Shown here: positions 25,985 to 35,800 of the stretch, piece by piece
Position numbering within the stretch: position 1 is the stretch's first letter
Layout of the letters: each line of letters starts with the position of its first letter
From: Deinococcus hopiensis KR-140
GTDB taxonomy: Bacteria > Deinococcota > Deinococci > Deinococcales > Deinococcaceae
DNA: 64,000 nucleotides
NCBI RefSeq assembly: GCF_900176165.1
Contig: NZ_FWWU01000006.1
Location: 248,001 to 312,000 of the forward strand
Direction: 5' to 3'
Made by a program: the position numbers and the translations under genes
Notes under the pieces: model-generated
The model's database searches: none
Told to the model about the DNA's origin: nothing
The model's input: the letters and a program-made list of their open reading frames with translations, nothing else

Positions 25985-27187
25985 TCACATCCCTGGAACG
26001 AGTTCGACCTTGAGCCAGCCGGGCTGCCGCTCGTCGAAAGCCTTATATGCCTCGATGGCGGTATGCATTTCCTCAACTTGGGAAAGCAGTTTTTCGGGAT
26101 CGAGGGTGCCCTGCTGAATGAGGTCGAGGAGCATGGGAATGTACTTGCGGTGGTTGCAGTTGCCCGATTTGATCGTCAGATTCTTGTTCATGGCCGCACC
26201 GATGGGAAAGCTCTGCATCGTTTGCGGATACACGCCAATGATGCTGAGTGTTCCCGCCTTGGCGAGGGCCTGTACCGCCCATTCCAGCGCTTGACTCGGC
26301 GCATCGCCGACATTCCACGCGGTGCCTTGAGGAGCCACCTGCTCCAGTTCCTGCCCGAACGTCTGCTCTTCCTTCTGCGCCTGCTCGGCGGCGGGCCCGT
26401 GGTGCGCGTGCTTGGCGTCCACCCCCACGACGTCGATGGCGCAGTCCACGCCAACGCCGCCCGTCAGGCGCTTGATGGCCTCCACCGGGTCTTCCTCATC
26501 GAAGTTGATCGTCTCGGCACCCTGATGGCGGGCAGCGTCCAGGCGCGAGGGAATACGGTCAATGGCAAATACGCGCCCCGCCCCCAGCAGCTTGGCCGAG
26601 GTGATGGTGAACTGCCCCACTGGACCACAGCCAAAAATTGCCACCGTATGCCCCGGCTTGATGTCGGCGATGTCAGCGCCGAAGTAGCCCGTCGGGAAGA
26701 TGTCGCTGACCAGAATGGCCTGCTGGTCCGTTACGTTGTCAGGCACCTTGACGAGGTTTGTGGCGGCGAAGGGAATCCGCGCCTTTTCCGCCTGCAGACC
26801 CTGAAAGGGGCCGCTCGCCTTGGGGCCGCCGTAGAAGGCCGTTCCCGCACCCGGGCCATTGGGATTGGCCGTGTCGCACTGGCTGTAATAGCCTGCGCGG
26901 CAGTACGAGCAGTATCCGCAGGCGATGGTGGAGGGAATAACCACCCGGTCCCCGGGCCGGAAGTTGCGCACGTCCGCGCCCACCTGCTCCACAATCCCCA
27001 CACCTTCATGACCGAGGACCGTGCCGGGGACCATCTCGCCGCCCGTGCCCCGGATGAAATGCAGGTCCGTGCCGCAGATCGCTGAGGCCGTCAAGCGGAC
27101 AACCGCGTCTGTGGGCTGCTCAATCTGGGGCTCAGGAACGTCGTCCAGCCGAATGTCGCCGATACCGTGCCAAACCACTGCTTTCAT
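25985..27187 (-). CDS. Zinc-dependent alcohol dehydrogenase (formaldehyde dehydrogenase-like MDR)
   Basis: This 400-aa medium-chain dehydrogenase starts MKAVVWHGIGDIRLDDVPEP at 27187, with GGAGG 4 nt before the ATG. Catalytic zinc ligands are in SAICGTDLH and LGHEGVG; the structural zinc site is CGYCSYCRAGYYSQC. The NAD-binding loop is GCGPVG. Length and insertions match glutathione-independent formaldehyde dehydrogenase-like enzymes, including the segment rich in Glu/Gln near residue 255. It is probably co-transcribed with or near the small protein at 27228 and the broken SDR, a stress-associated combination often seen together. Confidence 0.92.
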   Translation of the reverse strand: MKAVVWHGIGDIRLDDVPEPQIEQPTDAVVRLTASAICGTDLHFIRGTGGEMVPGTVLGHEGVGIVEQVGADVRNFRPGDRVVIPSTIACGYCSYCRAGYYSQCDTANPNGPGAGTAFYGGPKASGPFQGLQAEKARIPFAATNLVKVPDNVTDQQAILVSDIFPTGYFGADIADIKPGHTVAIFGCGPVGQFTITSAKLLGAGRVFAIDRIPSRLDAARHQGAETINFDEEDPVEAIKRLTGGVGVDCAIDVVGVDAKHAHHGPAAEQAQKEEQTFGQELEQVAPQGTAWNVGDAPSQALEWAVQALAKAGTLSIIGVYPQTMQSFPIGAAMNKNLTIKSGNCNHRKYIPMLLDLIQQGTLDPEKLLSQVEEMHTAIEAYKAFDERQPGWLKVELVPGM

Positions 27188-27227
27188 GGTGCCTCCGGGG
27201 GAGTAGGGGATTTGCTGTGCGCCGAAC

Positions 27228-27404
27228 TCAGCTGTGACCGGGATCCGAGTCGTCGGAGGGGCGGCCATGCTGGCCGCCGCTTCCCTGACCGGCCTGTTCC
27301 TGAGAAGGTCCAGGCGTGTCGCTCGTGGGGGTCTGGGCCCCCGCGGTGTCCTGGGAGGCGGTGTCCTGGGAGCTCTGGGGCGGCTTGTTCTGATCGTCTG
27401 TCAT
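27228..27404 (-). CDS. Small hydrophilic protein, 58 aa
   Basis: The ORF reads MTDDQNKPPQSSQDTASQDT to PSDDSDPGHS and is rich in Asp, Gln, Ser and Pro, so it is likely disordered. AGGAG lies 8 nt ahead of the ATG. It lies between the SDR pseudogene and the alcohol dehydrogenase, on the same strand, 40 bp from the latter. No named family was recognised; similar acidic stress-type peptides occur in such clusters. Confidence 0.6.
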   Translation of the reverse strand: MTDDQNKPPQSSQDTASQDTAGAQTPTSDTPGPSQEQAGQGSGGQHGRPSDDSDPGHS

Positions 27405-27437
27405 GTGGGAATCTCCTGAAGAAGGGAAGGATCTGGC

Positions 27438-28390
27438 TCAGGGCTGGGCGTTGACGCCATACACCTGTCCGGTGGCGTAGTTCGGTTCTTGGGAAGTGAG
27501 TTGCACATACGCGGAGGCGAGTTCGGCGGGTTGACCGGGGCGGCCCATCGGCGTATCGGCCCCAAAGGAGGGCCGCTTATTGGGCTCCAGGCCCCCCACT
27601 GCGCTGGAGGGGCGTCCAGGCAGGTCCGGGCGCCACGGCATTGACCCGGATGCCCTTAGGCGCGGGCCGCTTGGCGAGCGACTTCGAGAAGTTCACGGTG
27701 GCCGCCTTCGTCTGGGAGTGGTCCACCAGGTTGAGAGGGGGGTCATACGCCTGCTTGGACGCCGTGTTGATGATGGCGGCCACCGGCTGGAGGTGCGGCG
27801 GCGCGGCCCTGGTGATCCAGAATATGGCGTAGAGGTTGGTTTTCAGCGTCCAGTCGAACTGCGCCGTGGTGAGGTCCAGCAGCGAGGTCACCGAATGCTG
27901 CCGGGCCGCATTGTTCACCAGGATGTGGGTGCCGCCGAGTTGCCGAACGGCTTCGGCCACCAGACGCTGACAGGAGGCCTCGCTGCGGATGTCTCCGGGA
28001 ATGGCCACGGCCCTGCGCCCAGCCGCCTGAATCAGGGCGACAATTTCGCGGGCGTCGGCCGGCAGGTAGTTGACCGCCACATCTGTCCCCCTCGCGGGCA
28101 AAGGTGATGGCGGCGGCGCGTCCAATGCCGCTGTCGCCCCCAGTCAGCATGGCCTTGCGTCCCAGCCGCCGCCCGGAACCCTGGTAGCTCTTCTCGCCGT
28201 GGTCGGGCCTCGGGTTCATCTTGCTCGTCAGGCCCGGCCAGGGCTGGGTCTGCTTGGGGAAGGAAGGCCGCACGGCAGCAGGTGCGGGCCTGTTGTGCGC
28301 GAGGGCAGATCCTGCCGCTGTGGCGGCCGGGCCCGCGCCGATACGCCCCAGCACCTGGCGGGGGGACGGCGCGGAATCGTCTTTGCTCAT
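27438..28390 (-). pseudogene. Short-chain dehydrogenase (SDR), frameshifted
   Basis: The start is good (MSKDDSAPSPRQVLGRIGAG at 28390). The cofactor motif LTGGDSGIGRAAAITFAREG is in the first frame. After a shift near 28110 comes DVAVNYLPADAREIVALIQA, GGTHILVNNAARQHSVTSLL and IINTASKQAYDP. After a second shift near 27600 comes PMGRPGQPAELASAYVQLTS. The sequence resembles YhdG/YghA-type stress SDRs with a long N-terminal tail. The catalytic Tyr-X3-Lys reads DHSQTK, so Tyr is replaced by His. Frame loss and active-site change both indicate decay. Confidence 0.8.
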
Positions 28391-28730
28391 GAAAACCTCC
28401 AGAGGAAAGGCGGGAGAGAAGGCCTGCGGGTCAGTGTGGAGTCAGGCAGGACGTGCGGCCTGAGAACTCCGTAAATGGCCCCTGACCGCCCCTTGGGGGC
28501 AAGGTCATGAACGCGCGCTGCTCCCTGCCGCCGCAGTGGCTCCCGATATGGAAAATCCACTTCCATGAGGCCTTTGAAAGCGCGCTGGGCTGTAGGTTCA
28601 TCCGAAGCCACCGGGAGGACTACCGGCCCGATGTGATGCGCCGGATTCAGGAGGTGCCGGTGGGTGGCGATCACCGCTGGCAAAGGAGGCCGATCTGCAA
28701 CCGCACGCAGAAGGATGCGCTGCTCGGGCG
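28391..28730. other. No intact gene; possible degenerate fragments
   Basis: A minus frame (GLMEVDFPYREPLRRQGAAR) and a plus frame (IHFHEAFESALGCRFIRSHR) are both weakly protein-like, and neither can be supported. Confidence 0.25.
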
Positions 28731-28734
28731 GCAG

Positions 28735-28975
28735 GACGTTCAACAGCGCCACAAGCAGCCCTACGGTGCACCACGCCTCCACGCCATGCGGGCTGAAGGT
28801 CTGCAGGTCTCCCGTAAGCGAGTCGCTCGCCTCATGCGTTCGTGCGGGCTCCAGGCCAAAGGAAAGCGCCGGTGGGTACGAGCGGCGGACAGCCACCACA
28901 CCTTCCCTGTGTGCCCCGGTCTGCTCGACCGTCAATTCGAGGTAGAGCAGCCAAATCGGGTGAGGGCGTCCGAGT
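28735..28975 (+). pseudogene. IS3-family transposase (OrfB) fragment
   Basis: HKQPYGAPRLHAMRAEGLQV, SRKRVARLMRSCGLQAKGKR and RWVRAADSHHTFPVCPGLLD-RQFEVEQPNR match the HTH_21 region and the start of the integrase core of IS3 OrfB. The sequence stops just before the first catalytic Asp segment. Only this fragment is present. Confidence 0.75.
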
Positions 28976-29026
28976 CTACCCTGCAGCGTCATTCAAACGT
29001 TACAGGGGGGGCGTATTTTCGTACCT

Positions 29027-29190
29027 ATGGCTGCGTCCTCAACCGCGTCGCTCCTGCAATGCTTCGCCACGTATTACCGTCCTCACCGCCGTCTCTTCGT
29101 TGTGAATTTCGTTTGTGCGGTCGCGTCGGGTCTTCTGGAATTGGCGTTTCCCATAGCCGTTCAGGTGTTTGTTGACCAGGAACGTGAGCT
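29027..29190 (+). pseudogene. ABC exporter (MsbA-like) N-terminal fragment
   Basis: About 50 residues (LLQCFATYYRPHRRLFVVNF, VCAVASGLLELAFPIAVQVF, VDQ) are the first transmembrane helix and loop of an ABC transporter fused to its ATPase. It is cut at about 29185, where IS66-like sequence begins. The remainder is not in the window. Confidence 0.65.
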
Positions 29191-29655
29191 GGAAAGAAGC
29201 CTGCTCGCGGTGATAACAGCTCGGACCAGACCTTGACCTGGGCGCGGTACTCCACGGCGTGGAGTCGGATCTCGGGCAGGTCCTGGACCTGCCACGCCAG
29301 TTCACCGCTGGCCATCACCGTATCCTGGGCTTGACGACAGTGCCCGGTGGCAGGAAGCGTAACGATCTCGTCATGGTGCTCGGCCATCTTGAGCGTTTTG
29401 CCTGGGTGACCCGGTGGAGGGCCAGAAGACCGGCCGGTCTTCTGGCCCTCCCTCTACGGCGTCCAGGGCCTGTCCTGGCTGGGGGGTTGTGCTGTTCAGC
29501 TCCAGATGTGCCTTGATCTCCTGCAGCTCGGAGAGCACTTTGGCCAGCTGGGCTTCCACTTTTTTGCAGTTCAGGCAGGTGCCGTCGGAAATGCCCCTAC
29601 GCTGACTGCTCCGCTCAGGCCCCCGGCTGAGCAGTCACGGGGCAATAAGCATCCC
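29190..29655 (-). mobile_element. IS66-family element fragment (5' end of tnpC)
   Basis: The minus strand encodes SDGTCLNCKKVEAQLAKVLS, ELQEIKAHLELN and, in another frame, HHDEIVTLPATGHCRQ followed by GELAWQVQDLPEIRLHAVEY-RAQVKV. This is the N-terminal leucine-zipper and zinc-finger part of IS66 TnpC, with gaps. The terminal segment 29560-29650 resembles 48040-48150. The 3' two thirds are missing. Confidence 0.65.
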
Positions 29656-29670
29656 AGACTGACGTACGGA

Positions 29671-30030
29671 TCAGCAACTCGCTTGGAACTCAAACTGGGC
29701 TTCGTTTAGCGCAGACGTAAAGCTACTTATATCTATCGCACCCCCCTCCACCGCGTATATAACGACTTCGGGTGAACCTTTGAGCGCACCTGTTGCTTCC
29801 AGCCCAGCACTCGTCTTCTGGTATGACTCGGAATTCTGCAGTAGATCGATATCTGCCTGCGACCTCCAGAAGGAACATGCGGCGTGGCGCCCTTCTGGTA
29901 GAATAAGAAACAGCACGCCCAGGCATCCGGGCTGTTGAAGGAACATCCATCTCGATTTGTCTTGTCCATAGGACAAGTAAATGGATTCTTTTTCGGCGTG
30001 TATCTCTGTGGTCCAGATACGGATAAGCAC
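29671..30030 (-). CDS. Hypothetical protein, 119 aa, low-GC
   Basis: The protein begins at GTG 30030 (LIRIWTTEIHAEKESIYLSY) and ends SSFTSALNEAQFEFQASC. GGGGGAG lies directly upstream, overlapping the TAG of a short upstream frame (WIAFANCKIPYIFGSKIDKG), so translational coupling is conceivable. Codon use is far more AT-rich than the surroundings, a sign of import. No family was recognised. Confidence 0.4.
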   Translation of the reverse strand: MLIRIWTTEIHAEKESIYLSYGQDKSRWMFLQQPGCLGVLFLILPEGRHAACSFWRSQADIDLLQNSESYQKTSAGLEATGALKGSPEVVIYAVEGGAIDISSFTSALNEAQFEFQASC

Positions 30031-30464
30031 TACTCCCCCTTGTCGATCTTACTTCCAAATATGTATGGGATTTTGCAGTTGGCGAAAGCGATCCAGCGTT
30101 CTGATCTTGTGAAGAGCCCCGCTCCTGCATGGCCAGCACCCATCACGCCCGGTTCTCGCCAATGGCACGAATCGGCTTTCGCGCCGCGCCAACAGCGGAA
30201 CGCCCTGGTGAGGCGCCGACGATCAGCGTAGACATCACGAAGTGACACCTGCGTGACACCAGGTGCTTTGCACGTTATTGCGACAGCGCGCTGACCTCCA
30301 TGGCCGTCTTGGTTCCGATCTGGCCCCGATGACAGAGGACGCCGTGGAATTGATTCGTTCTCAGCAAGGTGGTCGTGCTGACCTGCGGTTGCGTTTCAAG
30401 AGCGTGCCCTTGGGGAACATTCGGGTGAAGCCCCCATGATACTGAGTTAAGATGAGTTCCGAAT
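30031..30464. other. No supported gene
   Basis: The sequence is mixed in composition. The left end of the IS630-like element probably lies near 30440, but its terminal repeat was not resolved. Confidence 0.3.
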
Positions 30465-31080
30465 ATGAGAGCTGCTGCCTTGATTCCGCACCATACATCT
30501 AAAGAGCTTGGAGTTGCGTATCGCCAAGCCAAATGTTCTATTGAACGCTCTCGTTGGCGGATTATCTGGCTCAAAAGCAAAGGAAAGTCGATTCCAGATA
30601 TTGTTGACGCAACCAAATTTTCGCGTATAACGATCAGTACGTTGATTGCTGCTTGCAATGCCAAAGGCGAGCAGGTTCTTCTGGATAAGCGTTAGTTTAA
30701 TAAGCCTGATACCGCTCTGAAACCAGACCAGCAAGAGGCATTATTTCAGGCTCTTCAGAAACCACCTGAGAGGGGTGGTCTCTGGACCAGCAAGAAAGTC
30801 AAGATACACATCCAGGAGCATTTTGGGATTGAAGTAACTGAGATGTGTGCCTGGGGCCACTTGAAAAGACTTGGCTTTACTGTTCAGGTTCCTCGACATA
30901 CTCGTACGGAGGTGGCTTCTTCCAGAGAACAGGGGGCGTTCATAAAAAAGTCGGGGCGGCGCTGAGCGTTGCTCAGGCCGCCTACCCCGAAAAGCAAGTT
31001 CGCCTTTGAGTCCAGCACGAAGGACGTTTTGGCCTTAAACCGGTGTTGAAGCGCCTCTGGGCGCTTCTGGGTAGGCGATC
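30465..31080 (+). pseudogene. IS630-family transposase, truncated and frameshifted
   Basis: The N-terminal HTH reads WRIIWLKSKGKSIPDIVDAT, KFSRITISTLIAACNAKGEQ. After a TAG comes DQQEALFQALQKPPERGGLW, TSKKVKIHIQEHFGIEVTEM and WGHLKRLGFTVQVPRHTRTE. The start of the DDE core follows (AALSVAQAAYPEKQ, RLKPVLKRLWAL-like). The final part is closely similar to 59905-60030. The first 450 bp are conspicuously AT-rich compared with the last 130 bp, so the element may itself be a chimera. Confidence 0.7.
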
Positions 31081-31403
31081 TGCGGTTGCTCAACTCTTCG
31101 CTAGATTCCCACCTGCCGATCAAGGGCAGCCCAGTGGAATGGTAATCACCCCCGTCCTCACGCCCTGGCTGGTGCCGGAGCGTGGCGGTGAAGCAACCGC
31201 GCGCGGTTTCCTCAACTCCTGATCCGGCTGCCCGGGTGGTGCGTGGACCTGGCCGCCGGGGCAAGTGACGGTCGCGGTGCAGGCGAGTGGGGAGACGCGG
31301 CGGCCTTCCGTCCACGACCTGCTGCCGTTCCGGACGTTGCCAGAACTGCCTCAACCCCACCTCCCATTCCCCCAGGCGACCCGGTGCTGACGCGTTTTGT
31401 TCG
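31081..31403. other. No supported gene
   Basis: Only GC-rich shadow frames are present. It lies between the IS630 remnant and a membrane-protein gene. Confidence 0.3.
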
Positions 31404-31688
31404 CTACCGTGCCTGGACCAACCACCATCCAGCGAGCAGCGCGAGGAGCAGCGCCGGCAGCAGTCCCAAGGCCAGAATCTGAGAGATCACCCGCTCGTCG
31501 ACATTTCGGCCGCTCTGCATGTACGTCAGGGCCAACCACCCGGTGAGAGCAGCGCCCGCAAACAGCAGCGCGCCGAACAGGGGACGTGCCCAGGGCAGCG
31601 CCCGCCCGATGAGCAGGCCGAGCAAAAACAACGCCACGGTGGTCAGAACGCCGGCCCCGGCCTCTATCAGCGCCAGGACGATGACCAT
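31404..31688 (-). CDS. Small integral membrane protein, 94 aa
   Basis: Starting at ATG 31688 with GAGAGG 5 nt upstream, the protein has three hydrophobic segments (VIVLALIEAGAGVLTTVALF, ARPLFGALLFAGAALTGWLA and ILALGLLPALLLALLAGWWL). No catalytic motif is seen and the family is not recognised. Its ATG lies within the 3' end of the zinc-ribbon gene, so the two form a coupled pair. Confidence 0.6.
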   Translation of the reverse strand: MVIVLALIEAGAGVLTTVALFLLGLLIGRALPWARPLFGALLFAGAALTGWLALTYMQSGRNVDERVISQILALGLLPALLLALLAGWWLVQAR

Positions 31689-31924
31689 ACGGACCTCTCG
31701 TGCGCCGCTAGCAGCGCGTGGCCGCAGTCCACGCAGTAGCGGGCCACGGGCGAGGTGATGGCGCAGGCGCAAGCGGGGCACCGCGTCACGTAGGCAGAGC
31801 CGTCGTTCGGACAGTGGCGCTCCCGTGAGGCGCGGGGAACCGCACGGTAGCACTGCGGGCACAGAGCGAAGGCCAGTTCCCCTTCCGGCGGTCCCTGAAA
31901 AGAACGGCTGGGCGAGCGGGCCAT
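31667..31924 (-). CDS. Double zinc-ribbon protein, 85 aa
   Basis: The protein has the pattern CPQC...RERHCPNDGS...CPACACAI...YCVDCGHAL, that is, two zinc-ribbon-like CXXC pairs in the style of DZANK/zinc-ribbon 2 domains. The start at ATG 31924 lacks a strong ribosome site; a TTG five codons upstream is the alternative. The 3' end overlaps the membrane-protein gene by 22 bp. A zinc-ribbon plus membrane-protein pair suggests a membrane-associated scaffold, but the function is unknown. Confidence 0.6.
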   Translation of the reverse strand: MARSPSRSFQGPPEGELAFALCPQCYRAVPRASRERHCPNDGSAYVTRCPACACAITSPVARYCVDCGHALLAAHERSVWSSSWR

Positions 31925-32302
31925 ATCAGCGCTGGCCAAGTGCCGTGCCCGTCTTGACCGGGCCGCAGGTGGGCGAGGTACCGCGTAACGTCTTGCCGCC
32001 CGCTGGCGCGTAGCCCACGGCAGACGCGGGAGCGGCGTGGATCAGAACAGAGCGGTTCAGGCTGAGGTGCATGGGAAGACTCCTGGGGGAGGGGCGGCGC
32101 GGCACTCCAACTTCCGGGAGAAGCCAGGCTCGGCAGACGCGCGCCCACAGAAGAGGAGGACCGCCCGTCTCCCGCTGACGGGCGATACAGACTTTGGTGA
32201 AACCGTTTTTTCAAGTGTTCGGTCCAGGCGGGGCGGTAAAGCCCCACAACAAAGCGAGGAGGAAAAAACGGGTTCTGGGAAAGGAGCCCCTTTGCGCAAT
32301 GC
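31925..32302. other. Intergenic, no gene seen
   Basis: Both strands show only shadow frames. It contains the upstream region of the zinc-ribbon gene. Confidence 0.3.
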
Positions 32303-32731
32303 TCAGCGCACGTCGAAGCCAATGCTGGCCGTGGGGCGGGCCGGTACGTTTGCGCCCGGTGCGGGGGCCACGTAGAGGTCGGCGCGGTAGTGCCCCTTCG
32401 GCCAGCCTGCCGTGGGCCTGGAGAGTGAGAACGTCAGGGTGTTGTGCACAACGCGCCCACTGGTAACGGGCAGGCCCAGCTTCATGCGGTCAATCTCCGT
32501 GTTGGGCGGAACGCCGGCACCCACGGATTCGGCGATCCAGACCACCTGAGCCGCTGCGCCCTTGGTGCCGTTGACATCGGCGAGCACATACACTTTGGGC
32601 GTGTCGGTCCGCAACGCCTTGACGGCGGCTCCGCTGGGCGTGGTGGTCACGCGCAGGTTGTTCACACCAGGCGCTCCGGCAAGGGCGGTAGAGAGCATCA
32701 GCAGGGCGGGCAGGGGCAGGATGGTTCGCAT
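32303..32731 (-). CDS. Secreted hypothetical protein, 142 aa
   Basis: AAGGAG lies 7 nt before the ATG at 32731. The signal peptide is MRTILPLPALLMLSTALAGA. The mature part (VNNLRVTTTPSGAAVKALRT, VYVLADVNGTKGAAAQVVWI and LTFSLSRPTAGWPKGHYRAD, LYVA) looks like a single beta-sandwich that modulates an extracellular or periplasmic function. The family is not recognised. It stands 120 bp downstream of the large AAA-BTAD regulator, on the same strand. Confidence 0.65.
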   Translation of the reverse strand: MRTILPLPALLMLSTALAGAPGVNNLRVTTTPSGAAVKALRTDTPKVYVLADVNGTKGAAAQVVWIAESVGAGVPPNTEIDRMKLGLPVTSGRVVHNTLTFSLSRPTAGWPKGHYRADLYVAPAPGANVPARPTASIGFDVR

Positions 32732-32849
32732 GGTGGGTCTCCTTGTCGCGGCGAGCGTTTCCCGCCTGATAAGGAGTGTGCCGCCCAGCTGCTCACGGCC
32801 CAATGGTAGGAAACGGGGGAAAGGAAACGGGGGGAGAGGGCCGCTTCCC

Positions 32850-35800
32850 TTACCCCCCCTCTGCCAGAAACTCGGACCAGCTTTCGGGGAGTTCCCCGCC
32901 CACTTCGCGCAGCCGTTCCCTGGCCTGTCGGTATACGGCGAGCGCGCCCTTGCGGTTGCCCGCCGCGCGCAGGGCCCGCAGCGTAGCGGCGAGGGCGGCG
33001 TCGCTGTACGGCTCGGCCTCCAGCAGCAGGCGGCCAGCGCGAGCAGCGGCGCGGGGATCCGAACTCAGGACCGATTCCACAGCCTCCTGGAGCGCGTCCA
33101 GGAGCAGGCCGCGCACCGCCCCGTCCTGGCCGCCACCCAGGTCCTGCAGGTACGTGCCGCGCCACAGGTTGCAGTCGCCCGTGTCCAGGAAATCCACGGC
33201 GTCCAGGCGGGCGGGGCCGAGCGCGTAGCCGTCTTCGGTGGTCTGGATTGCCGCTGGCCCAAGCGTTCGGCGCAGGTGGTACACGAGTTGCTGGACCCGT
33301 GCCGGCGCTTCCAGATCCTCCTCACCGGGGAAGAGCGCTTCCGCGAGGTCCAGGGCGCTCACGCTGTGACGGCCCCCCAGGCGGGCCTCCACCAGCTGGG
33401 CCAGCAGTTCACGGCGCCTGGCTCCGCCCAGGCGCACCTCTTCACCGCCCACCATCAGGCGTAATGGACCAAGGACGTCAATGCGCAGGTCAGGTATGGC
33501 GGGCGCACCCCGCAACTCCGCCTGCCCCAGTGCGGGAAAGAGGCGGCGGGCCACGTTGGCAGCGTGGACGTGGCCCGCGGCTTCCAGGCGGATCAGCCGA
33601 AGGCGGGCGGTGGACGTGTCGCCCAGAAGCGCGTCGAGGTCCAGAGCGGAGCGGTCCGCTTGCAGGGGGCCTTCCTCCTCACCAATCAGGGCTTCGGCAG
33701 ACCGCAGCGCCTCTTCCGCCTCTTCCCGCCTCCCCAGCCGCGCGAGGGCCAGACCCCGGACCCACTGCCGCCGCCCCGGACTGGGATCAGGCGCAGGGAG
33801 TTCGCCGAGCAGGGTCAGGGCCGCCTCCGCATTGCCCACGCGCGCCTCCGCCAGCGCGGCGAGCCACACGGCTTCTCCCCGCATCAGTTCACCGCCAGCG
33901 CGGCGGGCCAGGTTCAGGACCGCGTGTGCCTGGCGCAACGCGCGTTCAGCACCGTGGGGACAGGCGGTTTCGAGGGCGAGGAACACCAGCCCCCGCACGC
34001 TGGTGCTCGCCAGGAAGAGGCGGTCTCCCCGCCGCTCCAGTTCGCGCTGTGAGCGGAGCAGCAACTCCTCGGCCTCGCCGTAGCGGCCCAGGTACAGGAG
34101 CGTCAGCCCGATTGCGCCCTCCTGCCGGGCCACCCGCCGCCCGTCGCCCAGCCGCTCCAGCATGGCCAGCGACGCGCGGTTGTACCTCAGGGCCTCGGGG
34201 TAGCGTCCCGCTGCCGAGTGCAGGTAAGCCGCTTGCGAGGAGGCCAGCTCACGCAAACGGGTCAGGGTCTGCGGTTCGTCCGCCGTGCCCTCACCCAGTA
34301 CCCCCATCGCCCGTTCCAGCCGCAGCAAGGCCTCAGCGCGGTTGCCCCGGAAAAAGGCCACCCCCACACTTGCGAGCAGCAGGTCGGCGTGTTCAGACAC
34401 GCCGAGGCCTGGCTGCGCGAGGCGTTCAGAGACCAGGGCTTCAGCCTCCTCCAGGCGGCCAACGCGCATGAGGGAATCGGCCACGCCATACACGTCAGCA
34501 GGACTCGCGTGCGCGTGCAATTCGGGGTGCGCGTCCCACAGGGCCAGCGCGCCCGCGGCGTCTTGCCGGGTCACGCGCAGGGTGATGAGGGCGAGGTGCC
34601 AGCGGCCGACCACCCGGGCGCGCCACGTTTCGGGCAGCGCGCGCAGGGTCGCCTCCGCCTCCGCCTCGCGGCCGAGTTCCCAGGCAAGTTCGGCACGCAA
34701 CAGGGCGGCCTCGGCGCGCAGGTCGTCGGGGGCGCTGAAGTCCTCAAAGACGCTGCGGGCCTGCTCCTCTGCCCGCCCGGGGTCATGGGGCCGCCACGCG
34801 CGAGCGGCATGCAGGGCCGCTCCAGCCCATTCGTCCGCGGGCAGGAAAGGCAGCCTCGCCGTCCACCAGTGCGCCGCTTCGCGCTCAGCGCCGGCCGCCT
34901 GGGCTTCCCCCGCGGCCCGAAACAGCAAGGCCGCCGCCTCTTCCGGGGGCAACTCCGCGCCGGATACGAAGCCGGCGGCTTCGCGCGGCTGCTCCCGGAG
35001 CGCGTGCACTCCCCGCTTGGCCATCCCGCGCCGTTCGTGGGCGGTCAGGTCACGCCGCGTCACCTCCGCAAAGAGGGGATGGGCAAAGCCTCCAGAGACC
35101 AGCACGCCGCTCGCCTCCAGCTGGGCCCGTACGTGAATGAAGGTGGCGGGAGGCAGGCCGCTGAGGTCTTGCCAGAGCCCCGGCCGCTCCCATTGGCCCG
35201 GTCCCAGCAGGCTACCGGCGGCCAGAACTGCGCGCCCCCCGTCGCCCCCGGTCTGAAGCCGCCGGAAGATCAGCGCCTCCACCGTGTCTGGCATGACCTC
35301 GCCTCCCGGCGCTCGCCAGTGCCACTGGCGGCCGTCGCTCCACACCCAGCCGCCGCGGGTCAGAAAGCGCAGGTACTCGTTCAGAAAGAGGGGATTGCCG
35401 CTCGCGCGGGCCAGAATCCACTGGGCAGCGTCCTCGGGGAGGGTTCCGCCCGCCTCCGCTTCGAGGAGGGCGAGGGCGTCCGGTGGAGCGAGCCCTTCCA
35501 GTTTCCAGGCGGCGAAGACTTCCGGGGGACGTGGGCGCGACGTCACGAGGAGCCCTACACCCCTTGAACGGCGCAAGGTGCTCGCCACTTGCGTCCACAA
35601 GTCCTGGCGCTCCGGTTCTGCCTGGTGGAGGTCTTCCACCAGCAGCGCCAGTGGAGCGAGGGCGCCCAGTCCTGCTGCCAGAGCGTCCGCAAGGGCCGAG
35701 GGGGACGCCGTCTCCCCTGCACGGACCCGCTCCATCACGCCGCGCACCCAGGGGGGACGCTTGCCGCCATCCAGCAACTGGGCCAGGGCCGCGTCTGGGG

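Noticed and set aside
26063..27085. 340-codon plus-strand ORF opposite the alcohol dehydrogenase
   Set aside because: It is an antisense shadow without domain pattern; the dehydrogenase has full zinc and NAD motifs.
33248..35567. Long plus-strand ORFs (407 and 449 codons) opposite the 1,042-aa regulator
   Set aside because: They are Arg/Pro/Gly-rich antisense shadows of a gene with clear AAA, TPR and BTAD motifs on the minus strand.
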